Assembly (NCBI RefSeq): GCF_041361465.1
Contig: NZ_JBGKAC010000001.1
Coordinates: forward strand, 1,736,001-1,800,000
DNA length: 64,000 nt
Direction of reading: 5' to 3'
From: Halobaculum sp. MBLA0143
Lineage (GTDB): Archaea; Halobacteriota; Halobacteria; Halobacteriales; Haloferacaceae
The position numbers and the translations under genes were made by a program. This document shows, piece by piece, positions 44,248 through 52,440 of this stretch. Under the pieces are notes generated by a model. It was not told where the DNA came from and did not search any database. It saw only the letters and a program-made list of their open reading frames with translations. How positions within the stretch are numbered: position 1 is the stretch's first letter; the number at the start of each line of letters is the position of its first letter.

Positions 44248-44298
44248 GTGTGTTGATGTGTGTCTCTACGCTCTTGTACCTGTGCCAACCGTTCGTGG

Positions 44299-45231
44299 TT
44301 ACGCCGCTTCGTACACTTCCTCACGGACCCAGTCGTACCCCTGGTCTTCCAGCTTCTCTGCGAGTTCCGCTCCGCCGCTCATGGCGACCTCACCGTCCAG
44401 CATCACGTGGACGTGGTCGGGGTCGACGTAGTCGAGGATCCGCTGGTAGTGCGTGATCTGGAGGACACCGGTGCCCTGCTCGTCGCGCAGCGCCTCGATC
44501 CCCTCGGAGACGTCCTGGAGCCGGTCGATGTCCAGCCCGGAGTCGATCTCGTCGAGCACGGCGATCGACGGCTCCAGCACCGCCGCCTGGAGCACCTCGT
44601 TCTGCTTCTTCTCCCCGCCGGAGAAGCCCGCGTTGAGGTACCGCTCGGCGAACTCCGCGTCCATGTCCAACTGCTCCATCTTCTCCTGGAGGAGCTGTTG
44701 GAACTCCGCGACGCCGACCTCACCGTCGTCGGCGGGCCCCTCCATCGGGGAGGACTCGTAGCCGGCGGCGTCCTCGTTGGTGTCGTCGCCCTCGGCCGTC
44801 TCCTCGTCGGCCTCCTCGTCTTCGAACAGCTCCTCGCGCTCCTCCAGCTTGGCGTTCAGCGCCTGGCGGAGGAAGTTCACCATCGTCACGCCCTCGATCT
44901 CCGCGGGGTACTGGAACGCGAGGAAGATCCCGAGTGCGGCCCGCTCGTTCGGCTCCAGATCGAGCAGCTCCCACTCGTAGTCGTCCTCGTCCAGGTCCTC
45001 GTCGACGTCCGCGACGTCCGCCTCGTCCAGGTGGAGCGTCACGTCACCCTCGGTGACCTCGTAGGCCGGGTGACCGGCGATCACTTTAGCGGTCGTCGAC
45101 TTCCCGGAGCCGTTGGGGCCCATCAGGGCGTGGATCTCGCCGCTCGCCACTTCCAAGTCGACGCCACGGAGGATCGACTCCCCCGTCTCGGCCACTTCCG
45201 CGTGTACGTTCGACAGTTCTATTGTTGCCAT
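44299..45231 (-). CDS. sufC: Fe-S assembly ATPase SufC
   Basis: 310 aa ABC-type ATPase driving SufBD. Walker [20 protein letters not shown]-loop [24 protein letters not shown], signature [17 protein letters not shown], Walker [23 protein letters not shown]-loop QITHYQRIL. It carries two acidic inserts: [21 protein letters not shown] (before the Q loop) and a longer run [26 protein letters not shown] (about residues 151-180), common in halophile SufC. ATG 45231 gives [13 protein letters not shown]. First gene of the suf operon on this strand. Confidence 0.96.
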   Translation of the reverse strand: MATIELSNVHAEVAETGESILRGVDLEVASGEIHALMGPNGSGKSTTAKVIAGHPAYEVTEGDVTLHLDEADVADVDEDLDEDDYEWELLDLEPNERAALGIFLAFQYPAEIEGVTMVNFLRQALNAKLEEREELFEDEEADEETAEGDDTNEDAAGYESSPMEGPADDGEVGVAEFQQLLQEKMEQLDMDAEFAERYLNAGFSGGEKKQNEVLQAAVLEPSIAVLDEIDSGLDIDRLQDVSEGIEALRDEQGTGVLQITHYQRILDYVDPDHVHVMLDGEVAMSGGAELAEKLEDQGYDWVREEVYEAA

Positions 45232-45348
45232 GATTGGTATCCCTCGTACTCTCACAGTGGGCGTTTCCACGCATAATGGTTTCGCATCCGCCCGAGTCCG
45301 GTTTCACAGAGGTGAAGATATCTTCCGCTTCTCACAAACGAGGGGGGC

Positions 45349-48174
45349 TCAGCCCCACTGACCGAGCCCGGTCTGTGTCTGGCCGCTCTCGATCTCGTCC
45401 CACGACAGCCCCAGCGACTCGGTGATCCGCTCGATGGGGCCTTTCAGCGTCTTCTCCAGCATCTTGTCGTAGTCCACGTCGAACTCCGGGGGGATCTCGT
45501 CGGCGAACTCGTAACAGATCACGTCCGGGTCGCGCTTGAACTCCGTGTAGAGGGCGTCGTCCTGGTCGCCCCCGTTCGGCTCCAGCCCCAGCTCCGACTC
45601 GATACGGTCGTAGAAGTCCGGGTGGACGTTGTCGAGGTACAGTCGTTTCGGCTTCGAACCGGACTGGAAGTTGGTGCCCAACAGGAGGTTGGCGTACTTC
45701 GCTCCGCGGACCTGGGCGGTGTCCGTCTCGTAGTTGTCGAGACTCTTCCCGATCCCGCCCGGGATGCCGATCTCGTCGACGTCTACGTCGCCCGCCTGGA
45801 ACGCTTGGATCTCCTCGTGGAGGAACTCCTTCACGTCGTCGAGGTCTTCGCCGGTGACGATCATCTCGATCACGCGCTTCTGAACCCGTTTCGTGATCGG
45901 CGCGATGTCCGACCGGGTGTACTCGAACCCCGTGATGTCGATGTCGTCGACGTGTTTCCCCTCCTTCCAGACGATGTGGCCCGCGTAGCGCTTCTTCTTG
46001 CCCGCCTGGAAGAACCGCCGGTACAGCTTCTCGAACTCGATCTGGAACCGGTGTTCCTCGGCGTCCAACTCCTCGCTGGCGAACTCGTCGTAGCGGTCGT
46101 TGATGTACGACTCGATCTCCTCGCTGGCGTCGATCGCCGCTGCCAGCGTCTGTAACTCCGACTCCGACATTTCCGGGTGGGCCTCCCGGACCGGGTCGGG
46201 GACTTCGACCCCAGTTGTTTCCACATCTGAAAGAGATAACATTATAGAATCGGTATCTCCGTACGTAATATCGTAGTCAATTTCGGCGGCCGCCTCCTCC
46301 GTGAACTCGATTACGCGCCGGCCCATCGCCGTGATCGCCGCGGCGTTGTCCTTGTCGTACAACCGGAACTGCTCCCACCCCGACACCCCATACAAAGAGT
46401 TCATGATTACTTTTATTGAAGATTGTTGTCTGTCGAATTTTTCGTAGGCTTCGGTGTCGGGATCGTGTTCGTTGCGCTGTTGTTTCTTCTGTTCGCGCTC
46501 CGTCAGCAGCGCGTCCACCATCTCCCGCATCATCCCGTCCGGTTCCTTCCGGAACCGGGTACCGTTCGGGGCGCGGTACGTCTCCCCGTCGTACGCCTCC
46601 GGGTCGTCGACGATCGTCTCCGGGGAGGCGTTGATCGTCACCATACACATCGGGTAGAGGCTCTTCAGGTCGAGCACCGAGACGTTCTCCGCGACCCCGG
46701 AGATCGGCTCGAACACGGCCCCGCCCTCGAACTCCTCGCCGGCCTGTTGGCCCTTCGTCGGCAGGACGAACTCCCCGTACGCCTCGTGGAGGACGTACAT
46801 GTCCACCACGTCGCCGGGGGTGGGGGCGTCCTCCAGCTGACAGCCGACGAACTTCCGGGTGTCGTCCCAGAAGTCGATCAGATTCTGCTGGCGGTCGATC
46901 TCGACACACAGCTCCACGTCCCGGAGGTTGTACTCCAGGAGACGCGTCGGGTCGTCCTCCCAGAGGTCGCCGATGTCGCCGGTGTACCGTTCCTTCCCGA
47001 CGCCCAGTTCCAGCTCCGCGACCGCGTCCAGTCGGTACGAGTCCAACTCGGAGAACTGCGTCCGTTGGTAGGCGTACAACAGGTCGAACACGACACGGCC
47101 CTTCACGTCCGGGCCACCCCAGCCCGAGCGCCAGGTCTCCCCGACCCGGGAGGCACGGTCCGGCGCGAGGTCGTAGTCGCTGGCGCCGTTGAGCTCCTCC
47201 ATCCGGTCGAGAAGGTACGGGGCGTCGAAATCCTCAAAATTCCAACCAGTTGTAACGTCCGGATTAGTCTTTTCCAAGTACGCAATAAATGCGTCCAGCA
47301 TCGCGTCCTCCGCCGTGAACTGCTCGACACGGACACTCGCCCCTTCGGAGATGAACTCGTAGTCGTCGAAGGAGTCGTCGACGACGCCGTCGCCGACGGG
47401 GGCGTCGTACAGCCACAACACGTACTCGTCGCGGTAGGAGTCGTGACTCGTCAGACAGACGATGGGCTCGTCGCCGTCTTCCGGGAAGCCGTTGCGGTCG
47501 TCCACCTCGATGTCGAACGTGTTCACCCGGAGGTCGGCGTCCACGTCGGCGGCCTCCAGGTGGTCGGCGGTCACCTGGATCGGGGCGTCCGGGTCGTCGT
47601 CGACGCGGCGGGGCTCGACCCTGATCCCGGAGGTGACGCCGTGGTCGATCAGGAAGCGGTTCGGAAACAGAATGTCCGCCTCGTAGGTGGTCCGGAAGTC
47701 GTCGCGGATCTGCCCCACGTCCCGGGGGGTGCGGGCGGCGACCTTGGTGACGGGCTCGCCACGGATGCTCTCGAACCGGTCGTTGTCGGGGTCGCCGTGA
47801 GGGTGTTCGCGGGTGTCGACGACGACGTCGTACTCGGAGGTGAGGTCGCGGTCGGCGACGTGGTCCGTCGGGACGTAGAAGTACGGCTCCACGCCGACGA
47901 CGCGGACGTGCTCCAGTTCGTTCTCCGGGGTCCGACCGAACACGTGGACGACCGGGTACTCGTCGCTGCCGCGCCCCTCGACGGAGTAGTCGACGGCGGT
48001 CACCATGATCTCGACTGTCGTCTCCGCGCGCGGGTCCGGCACCCGCACGTCGTCGCCCTCGATCACCTCGCTGACGTGTGTCCCGGTCTCCCCGGCGACG
48101 GCGACCGCCTCCGCGTCCGGTCGCTCCCCGCCGTCGTCGGAGACGGCGAGGTCGTCGAACGTCGTCTGATCCAT
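45349..48174 (-). CDS. polB: Family B replicative DNA polymerase
   Basis: 941 aa. Exonuclease domain: Exo I FDIEV, Exo II NFEDFD (N312-D317), Exo III YNLRD. Polymerase: motif A LDLKSLYPM, motif B SSIKVIMNSLYG (N592-G596), motif C YGDTDS (Y638-S643, catalytic Asp pair). There is no intein: the extein motifs are continuous. The codons over Exo II, motif B and motif C abruptly become AT-rich (three patches listed separately) while the protein stays conserved. ATG 48174 gives MDQTTFDDLAV. The start of the frame further upstream is not conserved-looking. It lies downstream of an unrelated divergent gene. Confidence 0.96.
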   Translation of the reverse strand: MDQTTFDDLAVSDDGGERPDAEAVAVAGETGTHVSEVIEGDDVRVPDPRAETTVEIMVTAVDYSVEGRGSDEYPVVHVFGRTPENELEHVRVVGVEPYFYVPTDHVADRDLTSEYDVVVDTREHPHGDPDNDRFESIRGEPVTKVAARTPRDVGQIRDDFRTTYEADILFPNRFLIDHGVTSGIRVEPRRVDDDPDAPIQVTADHLEAADVDADLRVNTFDIEVDDRNGFPEDGDEPIVCLTSHDSYRDEYVLWLYDAPVGDGVVDDSFDDYEFISEGASVRVEQFTAEDAMLDAFIAYLEKTNPDVTTGWNFEDFDAPYLLDRMEELNGASDYDLAPDRASRVGETWRSGWGGPDVKGRVVFDLLYAYQRTQFSELDSYRLDAVAELELGVGKERYTGDIGDLWEDDPTRLLEYNLRDVELCVEIDRQQNLIDFWDDTRKFVGCQLEDAPTPGDVVDMYVLHEAYGEFVLPTKGQQAGEEFEGGAVFEPISGVAENVSVLDLKSLYPMCMVTINASPETIVDDPEAYDGETYRAPNGTRFRKEPDGMMREMVDALLTEREQKKQQRNEHDPDTEAYEKFDRQQSSIKVIMNSLYGVSGWEQFRLYDKDNAAAITAMGRRVIEFTEEAAAEIDYDITYGDTDSIMLSLSDVETTGVEVPDPVREAHPEMSESELQTLAAAIDASEEIESYINDRYDEFASEELDAEEHRFQIEFEKLYRRFFQAGKKKRYAGHIVWKEGKHVDDIDITGFEYTRSDIAPITKRVQKRVIEMIVTGEDLDDVKEFLHEEIQAFQAGDVDVDEIGIPGGIGKSLDNYETDTAQVRGAKYANLLLGTNFQSGSKPKRLYLDNVHPDFYDRIESELGLEPNGGDQDDALYTEFKRDPDVICYEFADEIPPEFDVDYDKMLEKTLKGPIERITESLGLSWDEIESGQTQTGLGQWG
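46220..46290 (-). other. AT-rich codon patch over polB motif C
   Basis: Codons such as ATT, ATA, TTA, TCT, CTT, TCA, ACA and ACT, rare elsewhere in this gene, encode Ile-Asp-Tyr-Asp-Ile-Thr-Tyr-Gly-Asp-Thr-Asp-Ser-Ile-Met-Leu and the next few residues. The known PolB intein site c lies in the Asp-Thr-Asp motif. Confidence 0.85.
46387..46450 (-). other. AT-rich codon patch over polB motif B
   Basis: AAA, AGA, CAA, CAA, TCT, TCA, ATA, AAA, GTA, TCT, TTG and TAT codons encode Lys-Phe-Asp-Arg-Gln-Gln-Ser-Ser-Ile-Lys-Val-Ile-Met-Asn-Ser-Leu-Tyr. The known PolB intein site b lies in the Asn-Ser-x-Tyr-Gly motif. Confidence 0.85.
47230..47295 (-). other. AT-rich codon patch over polB Exo II
   Basis: TTT, ATT, ACT, AAT, GTT, ACA, ACT, GGT, AAT and TTT codons cover the stretch from Ala-Phe-Ile-Ala-Tyr to Thr-Gly-Trp-Asn-Phe-Glu-Asp-Phe-Asp, centred on the Exo II motif at W311-D317. 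Flanking codons return to G/C-ending at both sides. Confidence 0.85.
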
Positions 48175-48296
48175 GTGTTCGACTCCGTCTGCCGCGGTGA
48201 AGAACCCTCCCCTCTCGCCGCCCCGTCCGTCGGTCGGCAGGCACCGCCACGACGGCAAGAGCTTTACCTTGTGACGAATTACCAAACGCTGGAGAC

Positions 48297-48473
48297 ATGA
48301 CCCACTCGACCGACCCCTCTACGGGCGCTCGGACGTCTGAGGCCGCCGAGAGTGACATCGCCGAGTCGATCGAGATGTACGAGGACGACGGTCGAGTCGT
48401 CCTCTTCGACGGCGAGAACCCGCTCGCGTGGCTGGAGGCCTCGCGCACGGTCACGCTCACCGACCTCGCTTAG
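48297..48473 (+). CDS. Short acidic protein, unknown function
   Basis: 58 aa, opens MTHSTDPSTGARTSEAAESDIAES and ends IEMYEDDGRVVLFDGENPLAWLEASRTVTLTDLA. The second half looks like a compact conserved unit (a strand pair, a W, and a helix), and haloarchaea have many proteins of this size and ending. ATG 48297 is divergent from polB; a TTTACC element at about 48263-48268 and AATTACC at about 48277 are possible promoter parts. The proportion of acidic residues and G/C at third positions supports a real gene. Confidence 0.65.
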   Translation: MTHSTDPSTGARTSEAAESDIAESIEMYEDDGRVVLFDGENPLAWLEASRTVTLTDLA

Positions 48474-48532
48474 GCTGCCGCAGTCGCGGCACGATCAGTC
48501 CCTTTTAACAGTCGCTCGTCGTAGCCTGCACC

Positions 48533-48994
48533 GTGAGTGACGGCGACGAGGAGACGGCCGGGCCGAACGAGGAGGAGACGGCGGCCGCGACCGGCGACCG
48601 CCTCTCCCGGAAGTTCGGCGAGCCCGCGGAGTTCGACCCCGCAGAGCGGTTCGGCGACCCCGAGGGTGAGGCGCCGACGACGGAGCCGCCGGACAGCCCC
48701 GCCGACCGACTCCCCGACCCCTCCGAGGTGGACAGCGACGTACAGAACGCCTTCTGGAGGGCAGTGCTGTGGACGAACGTCGCCGTCGCGGGCCTGACTC
48801 TCGGCCCGGCGTACGCGGTTCTCGACGGGGGAACCCGGGTCGGCGCCGCCGCGACCGTGATCGGCGGGGTCGCCGGCGTCCGGGTGTACCAGACCGTCCG
48901 AGCGTTCGAGCAGCGCGACCGCGACGGCGACGCAGACTACGACACGAGTCCCGACGACGGAGACACGGATGCCACGGACGAGCCGACGCCGTGA
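48533..48994 (+). CDS. Two-helix membrane protein, haloarchaeal
   Basis: 153 aa. A disordered acidic N-terminal half (DGDEETAGPNEEETAAATGDRLSRKFGEPAEFDPAERFGDPEGEA) is followed by two closely spaced TM helices (AVLWTNVAVAGLTLGPAYAVL and AAATVIGGVAGVRVYQTV, about residues 80-120) and an acidic tail. The segment ending DRLSRKFGEPAEFDPAERFGDPEGE and the helix pair are the only conserved-looking parts. Start GTG 48533; a TTTTAACA element at 48502-48509 lies at promoter distance. Function unknown. Confidence 0.75.
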   Translation: MSDGDEETAGPNEEETAAATGDRLSRKFGEPAEFDPAERFGDPEGEAPTTEPPDSPADRLPDPSEVDSDVQNAFWRAVLWTNVAVAGLTLGPAYAVLDGGTRVGAAATVIGGVAGVRVYQTVRAFEQRDRDGDADYDTSPDDGDTDATDEPTP

Positions 48995-49038
48995 GCCGAC
49001 TCCCACGGGCTTAAACTCGCGGACCGGCACGGCCGGAC

Positions 49039-49572
49039 ATGGACGAGACACCGGGTGGCCTCCGTTCCGGGCCAGCCTCGCCGAACGACGGCGACGACAC
49101 GGTCTCACTGGCGGAGTCGTACACGGAGATGACGGAACTGCTGCTCCCGAACGACACGAACAACCTGGGACGCGCGCTGGGTGGCGCCGTACTCCACTGG
49201 ATGGACATCTGTGGCGCGATCGCCTCCATGCGGTTCTCCTCGAAGCAGTGTGTGACGGCGTCGATGGACCACGTCGACTTCATCAGCCCCATCGACCTCG
49301 GCGAGGTGGCCGTCATCGAGGGGTACGCGTTCGGCACCGGACGGACGAGCATCGACGTGAAGGTGGACGTACGCGCAGAGAACCCCCAGACCGGCGAGGT
49401 TCGAGAGACGACCAGCTCCTTCTTCAGCTTCGTCGCCTTGGGCGAGGAGGGTCGCCCGGCGGAGGTGCCGGAACTCGGCTGTCCGACCGCCGAGGAGGCG
49501 GCGCTCCGCGAGGAGGCCATCGAAGAGCGCCGCAGCCGACTGGAGGACGTGGCCGACCGACTCGACGACTGA
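49039..49572 (+). CDS. Hotdog-fold acyl-CoA thioesterase
   Basis: 177 aa. After an acidic N-terminal tail, TEMTELLLPNDTNNLGRALGGAVLHWMDICGAIASMRFSSKQCVTASMDHVDFISPIDLGEVAVIEGYAFGTGRTSIDVKVDVRAENP is the BFIT/YciA-type acyl-CoA thioesterase signature: the N-x-x-G-x-x-x-G-G helix motif and the catalytic Asp of WMD. It hydrolyses acyl-CoA to free acid and CoA. A C-terminal helix (AALREEAIEERRSRLEDVADRL) follows. Single gene; the downstream region is non-coding repeats. Confidence 0.93.
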   Translation: MDETPGGLRSGPASPNDGDDTVSLAESYTEMTELLLPNDTNNLGRALGGAVLHWMDICGAIASMRFSSKQCVTASMDHVDFISPIDLGEVAVIEGYAFGTGRTSIDVKVDVRAENPQTGEVRETTSSFFSFVALGEEGRPAEVPELGCPTAEEAALREEAIEERRSRLEDVADRLDD

Positions 49573-49597
49573 GCCTCGTTCCCGTTCGAGCCGACGA

Positions 49598-49657
49598 CTG
49601 GCGGCGCTCGACTGACCGAGTCGGGGGCTGGTGCCACTCGACTGATCGAGTCGGCGA
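49598..49657. repeat. 30-bp direct repeat with internal dyad, two copies
   Basis: Copies at 49598-49627 and 49628-49657, imperfect. Each contains an inverted repeat: CGACT/AGTCG in copy one, ACTCGA/TCGAGT in copy two. Confidence 0.7.
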
Positions 49658-49948
49658 CTGATCTCTCTCCTTCCTCCACCGCGTCGCTTCCGAGATTTGA
49701 CCACCCCCTACCGAGATCTGGTATCCCCCTCCGAATCTGACTACCGGGTGGCGAGAACGACTGTCCGTTTCCCGTTCGTCGTCTATTACCGAGACGACAG
49801 TCCCATAATGAAAGCGGTCGTCTGTAGGGATGCGAAGAACTACGAGGCAGAAGACGACTGGTTGGACACCCCGAACGCGAGGAGAGTCGACGCGGACGCG
49901 GCCCCGTCGTGTGACTCGGTCTGTCGAACGGTCCGCGTCACCCCGACT

Positions 49949-50065
49949 CGCCCGGTCGCCGTCGCCCCACGGCGACCGGGCGCCGCCTGCGTCGGCGGTC
50001 CGTCGCCCCACGGACCGCCGCTCCGACAGGTTCGTGGCTCGGCCGCCGTCGCCCCACGGCGGCCG
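49949..50065. repeat. Array of three perfect hairpins with identical CGCCCC loops
   Basis: Hairpin 1: stems 49949-49962 and 49969-49982 (14 bp). Hairpin 2: 49993-50003 and 50010-50020 (11 bp). Hairpin 3: 50040-50049 and 50056-50065 (10 bp). The core CCGT-CGCCCC-ACGG is invariant, while the outer stem bases differ between hairpins yet remain fully paired. Centre-to-centre distances are 41 and 46 bp. Confidence 0.92.
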
Positions 50066-50092
50066 TGTTCTCTCTCAGATCAGCTCTCCGAG

Positions 50093-51232
50093 CTACGGCT
50101 GCGGTCGACGGCCGAGCGTCACGTCTACCGTCACCCGTTGGCCGTCGCGGACGACCGTCAGCGGGACGGTGTCTCCCGGGTCGGTCTCCAGTGCGAGGTA
50201 GTTCGAGAGGTCCGCCTGTGTCTCGACGTCTCGGTCCCCGATTCCGACGAGCACGTCCCCGCCGGTGGGGACCGCGACACCGCGGCGCACCTGGCGGTCG
50301 GTCGCCGGCTCCAGACTGCCGCCGGTGGGCCCGCCGGAGACGACTCTGGTGACGATCAGCCCGGCCACGTCGGAGAGCCCGTACACCTCGGCCGCGGTAG
50401 GGGTCACCTCCACGATCCCGACGCCGAGGTAGGCGTGTCGGAACTCCCCGTCGGCGATCAGTCTGGGGACGACCCGCTTCGAGAGCGCCGCGGAGATGCC
50501 GAAGCCGATGTTCTCCCCCCCGGCGGAGGAGGCGACCGCGGCCACCTCGCCGCCGGCGGTGACGATCGGACCGCCGCTGTTGCCGGGGTTCAACGCGGCG
50601 TCCGTCTGGACCGCGTCCGGAATCGAGAAGTTGTTGGGCGCGGGCAGCAGTCGGTCGACGCCGCTGACGATCCCGCGGGAGGCCGATCCGCCGAGGTCGA
50701 ACGGCGAGCCGATGGCGAGCACCTCCGTGCCGACCGGCGGCTCCGGGTCCGTCTCCACCCACGGCAGCGGCGTCGCGGGGTCCGGGCGACTGGCGGGCCG
50801 CAGCACCGCCAGGTCGGAGTACACGTCCGTGCCGACGAGCGTCGCCGACCGCCACTCGTTGCCGCGAAAGCGGAGTCGGTACCGATCGCCGGGCGCCACG
50901 ACGTGTTGGTTCGTCACGACGTGTGGTCCGCCGGGACCGAGTCCGGTGACGAACCCCGAGCCGCTGGCCGCCTGCCCGCCCGGGTCGTACACGAGCACCC
51001 CGACGACGGAGGGAACGGCCTGCTGGTACACCTCGGAGGCGGAGCCGGTCTCGGGCGCTGCCGAGTCGAACGCCGGGCCGGTGTCGCCTCCGGACGCCCC
51101 CGGCGCGTCGGCATCGCCCGTAGTGTCGGCCGCGCCGACGCCGGCGAGCCCGTCACGCTCCATCGCCGCGCAGCCGGCGGTACCGCCGAGGAGTCCCGCC
51201 CCCGCGGCCGCCAGGAACTGTCGTCGTCTCAC
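50093..51232 (-). CDS. HtrA/DegP-like serine protease, Tat lipoprotein
   Basis: 379 aa. N terminus MRRRQFLAAAGAGLLGGTAGC has the twin Arg and a lipobox Cys (about 21), so it is probably a Tat-exported membrane-anchored lipoprotein. Trypsin-like domain: His in HVVTNQHVV, Asp in DVYSDLAVL, Ser in ALNPGNSGGPIV. It is followed by one PDZ domain (AYLGVGIVEVTPTAAEVYGLSDVAGLIVTRV...GDVLVGIGDRDVETQADLSNYL). Extracytoplasmic protein quality control is the family role. GTG 51232. The Ser/Asp/Gly/Ala linker at about 25-65 is acidic. Confidence 0.92.
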   Translation of the reverse strand: MRRRQFLAAAGAGLLGGTAGCAAMERDGLAGVGAADTTGDADAPGASGGDTGPAFDSAAPETGSASEVYQQAVPSVVGVLVYDPGGQAASGSGFVTGLGPGGPHVVTNQHVVAPGDRYRLRFRGNEWRSATLVGTDVYSDLAVLRPASRPDPATPLPWVETDPEPPVGTEVLAIGSPFDLGGSASRGIVSGVDRLLPAPNNFSIPDAVQTDAALNPGNSGGPIVTAGGEVAAVASSAGGENIGFGISAALSKRVVPRLIADGEFRHAYLGVGIVEVTPTAAEVYGLSDVAGLIVTRVVSGGPTGGSLEPATDRQVRRGVAVPTGGDVLVGIGDRDVETQADLSNYLALETDPGDTVPLTVVRDGQRVTVDVTLGRRPQP

Positions 51233-51299
51233 GTCCGGTCCAGGGCGGCCACGAGCCTAAAACCCGCGCCGGTTGCCCGCTCGCCCGCCCTCTCGTCAG

Positions 51300-51306
51300 A
51301 AATAAA
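51300..51306 (+). promoter_or_regulatory. TATA box of the OpuAC-like gene
   Basis: AAATAAA centred 27 nt upstream of GTG 51330. Confidence 0.55.
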
Positions 51307-51329
51307 CTGTAGCAAACGGACGTATTAGT

Positions 51330-52292
51330 GTGATTCAATCGCGCCGGCGTGTCCTGGAGGCCGGTGGCACACTCCTGACCACGGGGTTGGCGGGGTGTTC
51401 CGTCGAGAGTCGGTCGTCGGGAGCCGCCGGGCGACGGGGAGCGGACGCGACGGTGACCGTCGGCGCCAAGAACTTCGTAGAGAACCGAATTCTGGGCCAC
51501 ATCGCCGCGGTCGCTCTGTCGGAACTGACGGACACTCACGTCCTGCCGGACGTGCCGTCGAGTTACGAGCGGCGCAACTGGACCGTGCTCCAGTCCGGGC
51601 CGTTGGACGTGTACTGGGAGTACACCGGGACGATCTACACCAGCTTCGCGCCGACACACGAGACGCTCCCGGCGGACCCACAGGCGCTACACGACGCCGT
51701 CGTTCGGGAGGCGGAGGAGTTCGGCGTCGTCGTGTTCCCGCGGGCCCCGTTCGACAACTCCTTCGTGCTCGTGGCCGACCGGGCGTGGAGCGAGGCGACC
51801 GGCGTCCGGTCGCTGAGTGACCTCGCAGCCCACGTCTCCGCGGGCAACACTGGCTTCGGCGTCGCCGTCGGTAACGACTTCCGCGACCGTCCGGACGGCT
51901 GGCCGGGGTTGACGACCCACTACGGGTTCGACGCCGCGAAGTTGGACGCGCTCGAGGCCAACGTCCAGACGGTCCCGATCGGGATCACCTACGAGCTGGT
52001 GGCGCGAGACGACGCCAGCGTCGCGATGGGGTTCCGGACGGACCCACAGTTGGGCCGCGACTCGTTGGTCGTCCTCCGGGACGACCGCGACTTCTTCCCG
52101 ACGTACAACCCCGTACCCGTCGCGGACGCGGCGACGGTGACCCGGGACTCGCCCGTCGGCGAGGTGCTGGCGCGGCTCGGCGGCCGCGTCGGCGACGAGG
52201 AGACGATCCGACGGCTGAACGGGCGTGTCGCCGACGGCACTCCCCCGGCACAGGTCGCCAGGGAGTTTCTAGAGGCACAGCGCGTGATCTGA
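51330..52292 (+). CDS. OpuAC-type glycine betaine/choline-binding lipoprotein
   Basis: 320 aa. Signal with lipobox TTGLAGC (Cys at about 23). The mature domain is periplasmic-binding-type II of the OpuAC/ProX family: VTVGAKNFVENRILGHIAAVALSELT, LQSGPLDVYWEYTGTIYTSF (aromatic box Trp/Tyr residues), and IGITYELVARDDASVAMGFRTDPQ. It would deliver compatible solutes such as betaine to an ABC importer. No ATPase or permease gene is adjacent, so its partner lies elsewhere or it acts alone. GTG 51330 is supported by the TATA box. Confidence 0.9.
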   Translation: MIQSRRRVLEAGGTLLTTGLAGCSVESRSSGAAGRRGADATVTVGAKNFVENRILGHIAAVALSELTDTHVLPDVPSSYERRNWTVLQSGPLDVYWEYTGTIYTSFAPTHETLPADPQALHDAVVREAEEFGVVVFPRAPFDNSFVLVADRAWSEATGVRSLSDLAAHVSAGNTGFGVAVGNDFRDRPDGWPGLTTHYGFDAAKLDALEANVQTVPIGITYELVARDDASVAMGFRTDPQLGRDSLVVLRDDRDFFPTYNPVPVADAATVTRDSPVGEVLARLGGRVGDEETIRRLNGRVADGTPPAQVAREFLEAQRVI

Positions 52293-52330
52293 CCGGGGCC
52301 GCGGGTCGACGGCCGCCGACGGAGACGACG

Positions 52331-52400
52331 CCCGCAGGCAGACACCCGTTGACGACGACGCCCGCAGGCAGACACCCGTTGACGACGACGCCCGCGTGCA
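52331..52400. repeat. 30-bp tandem repeat between convergent genes
   Basis: Two identical 30-bp units at 52331-52360 and 52361-52390 and a degenerate third beginning at 52391, in the 148-bp gap between the OpuAC-like gene and the convergent kinase gene. Confidence 0.9.
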
Positions 52401-52440
52401 GACAAGAACACTCGTAGACAGAGACGACGCCCGTGGACGG

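Larger units (their letters stand above)
49573..50092. other. Non-coding interval with repeats between convergent genes
   Basis: 520 bp between the ends of the thioesterase gene (+) and the protease gene (-). No frame looks coding. It holds a 30-bp direct repeat (49598-49657), an AT-richer stretch with TTTGACCACCCC-type sequence (about 49690-49820) and the three-hairpin array (49949-50065). Long open frames on both strands here are G/C artefacts. Confidence 0.75.

Noticed and set aside
45349-48174. Intein present in polB
   Set aside because: All polymerase and exonuclease motifs are contiguous and the protein is of normal extein length; only the codon patches hint at past inteins.
46423-48300. 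625-codon plus-strand frame opposite polB
   Set aside because: Antisense shadow; it contains no recognised family and runs exactly within polB.
49598-50065. CRISPR array from the repeats and hairpins
   Set aside because: Only two or three units, hairpin stems differ between units, no unique spacers of constant length and no cas genes.
52331-52400. Coding sequence extending the OpuAC-like protein through the repeats
   Set aside because: The OpuAC frame ends at 52292 in a natural C terminus (EFLEAQRVI); the repeats are beyond the stop.
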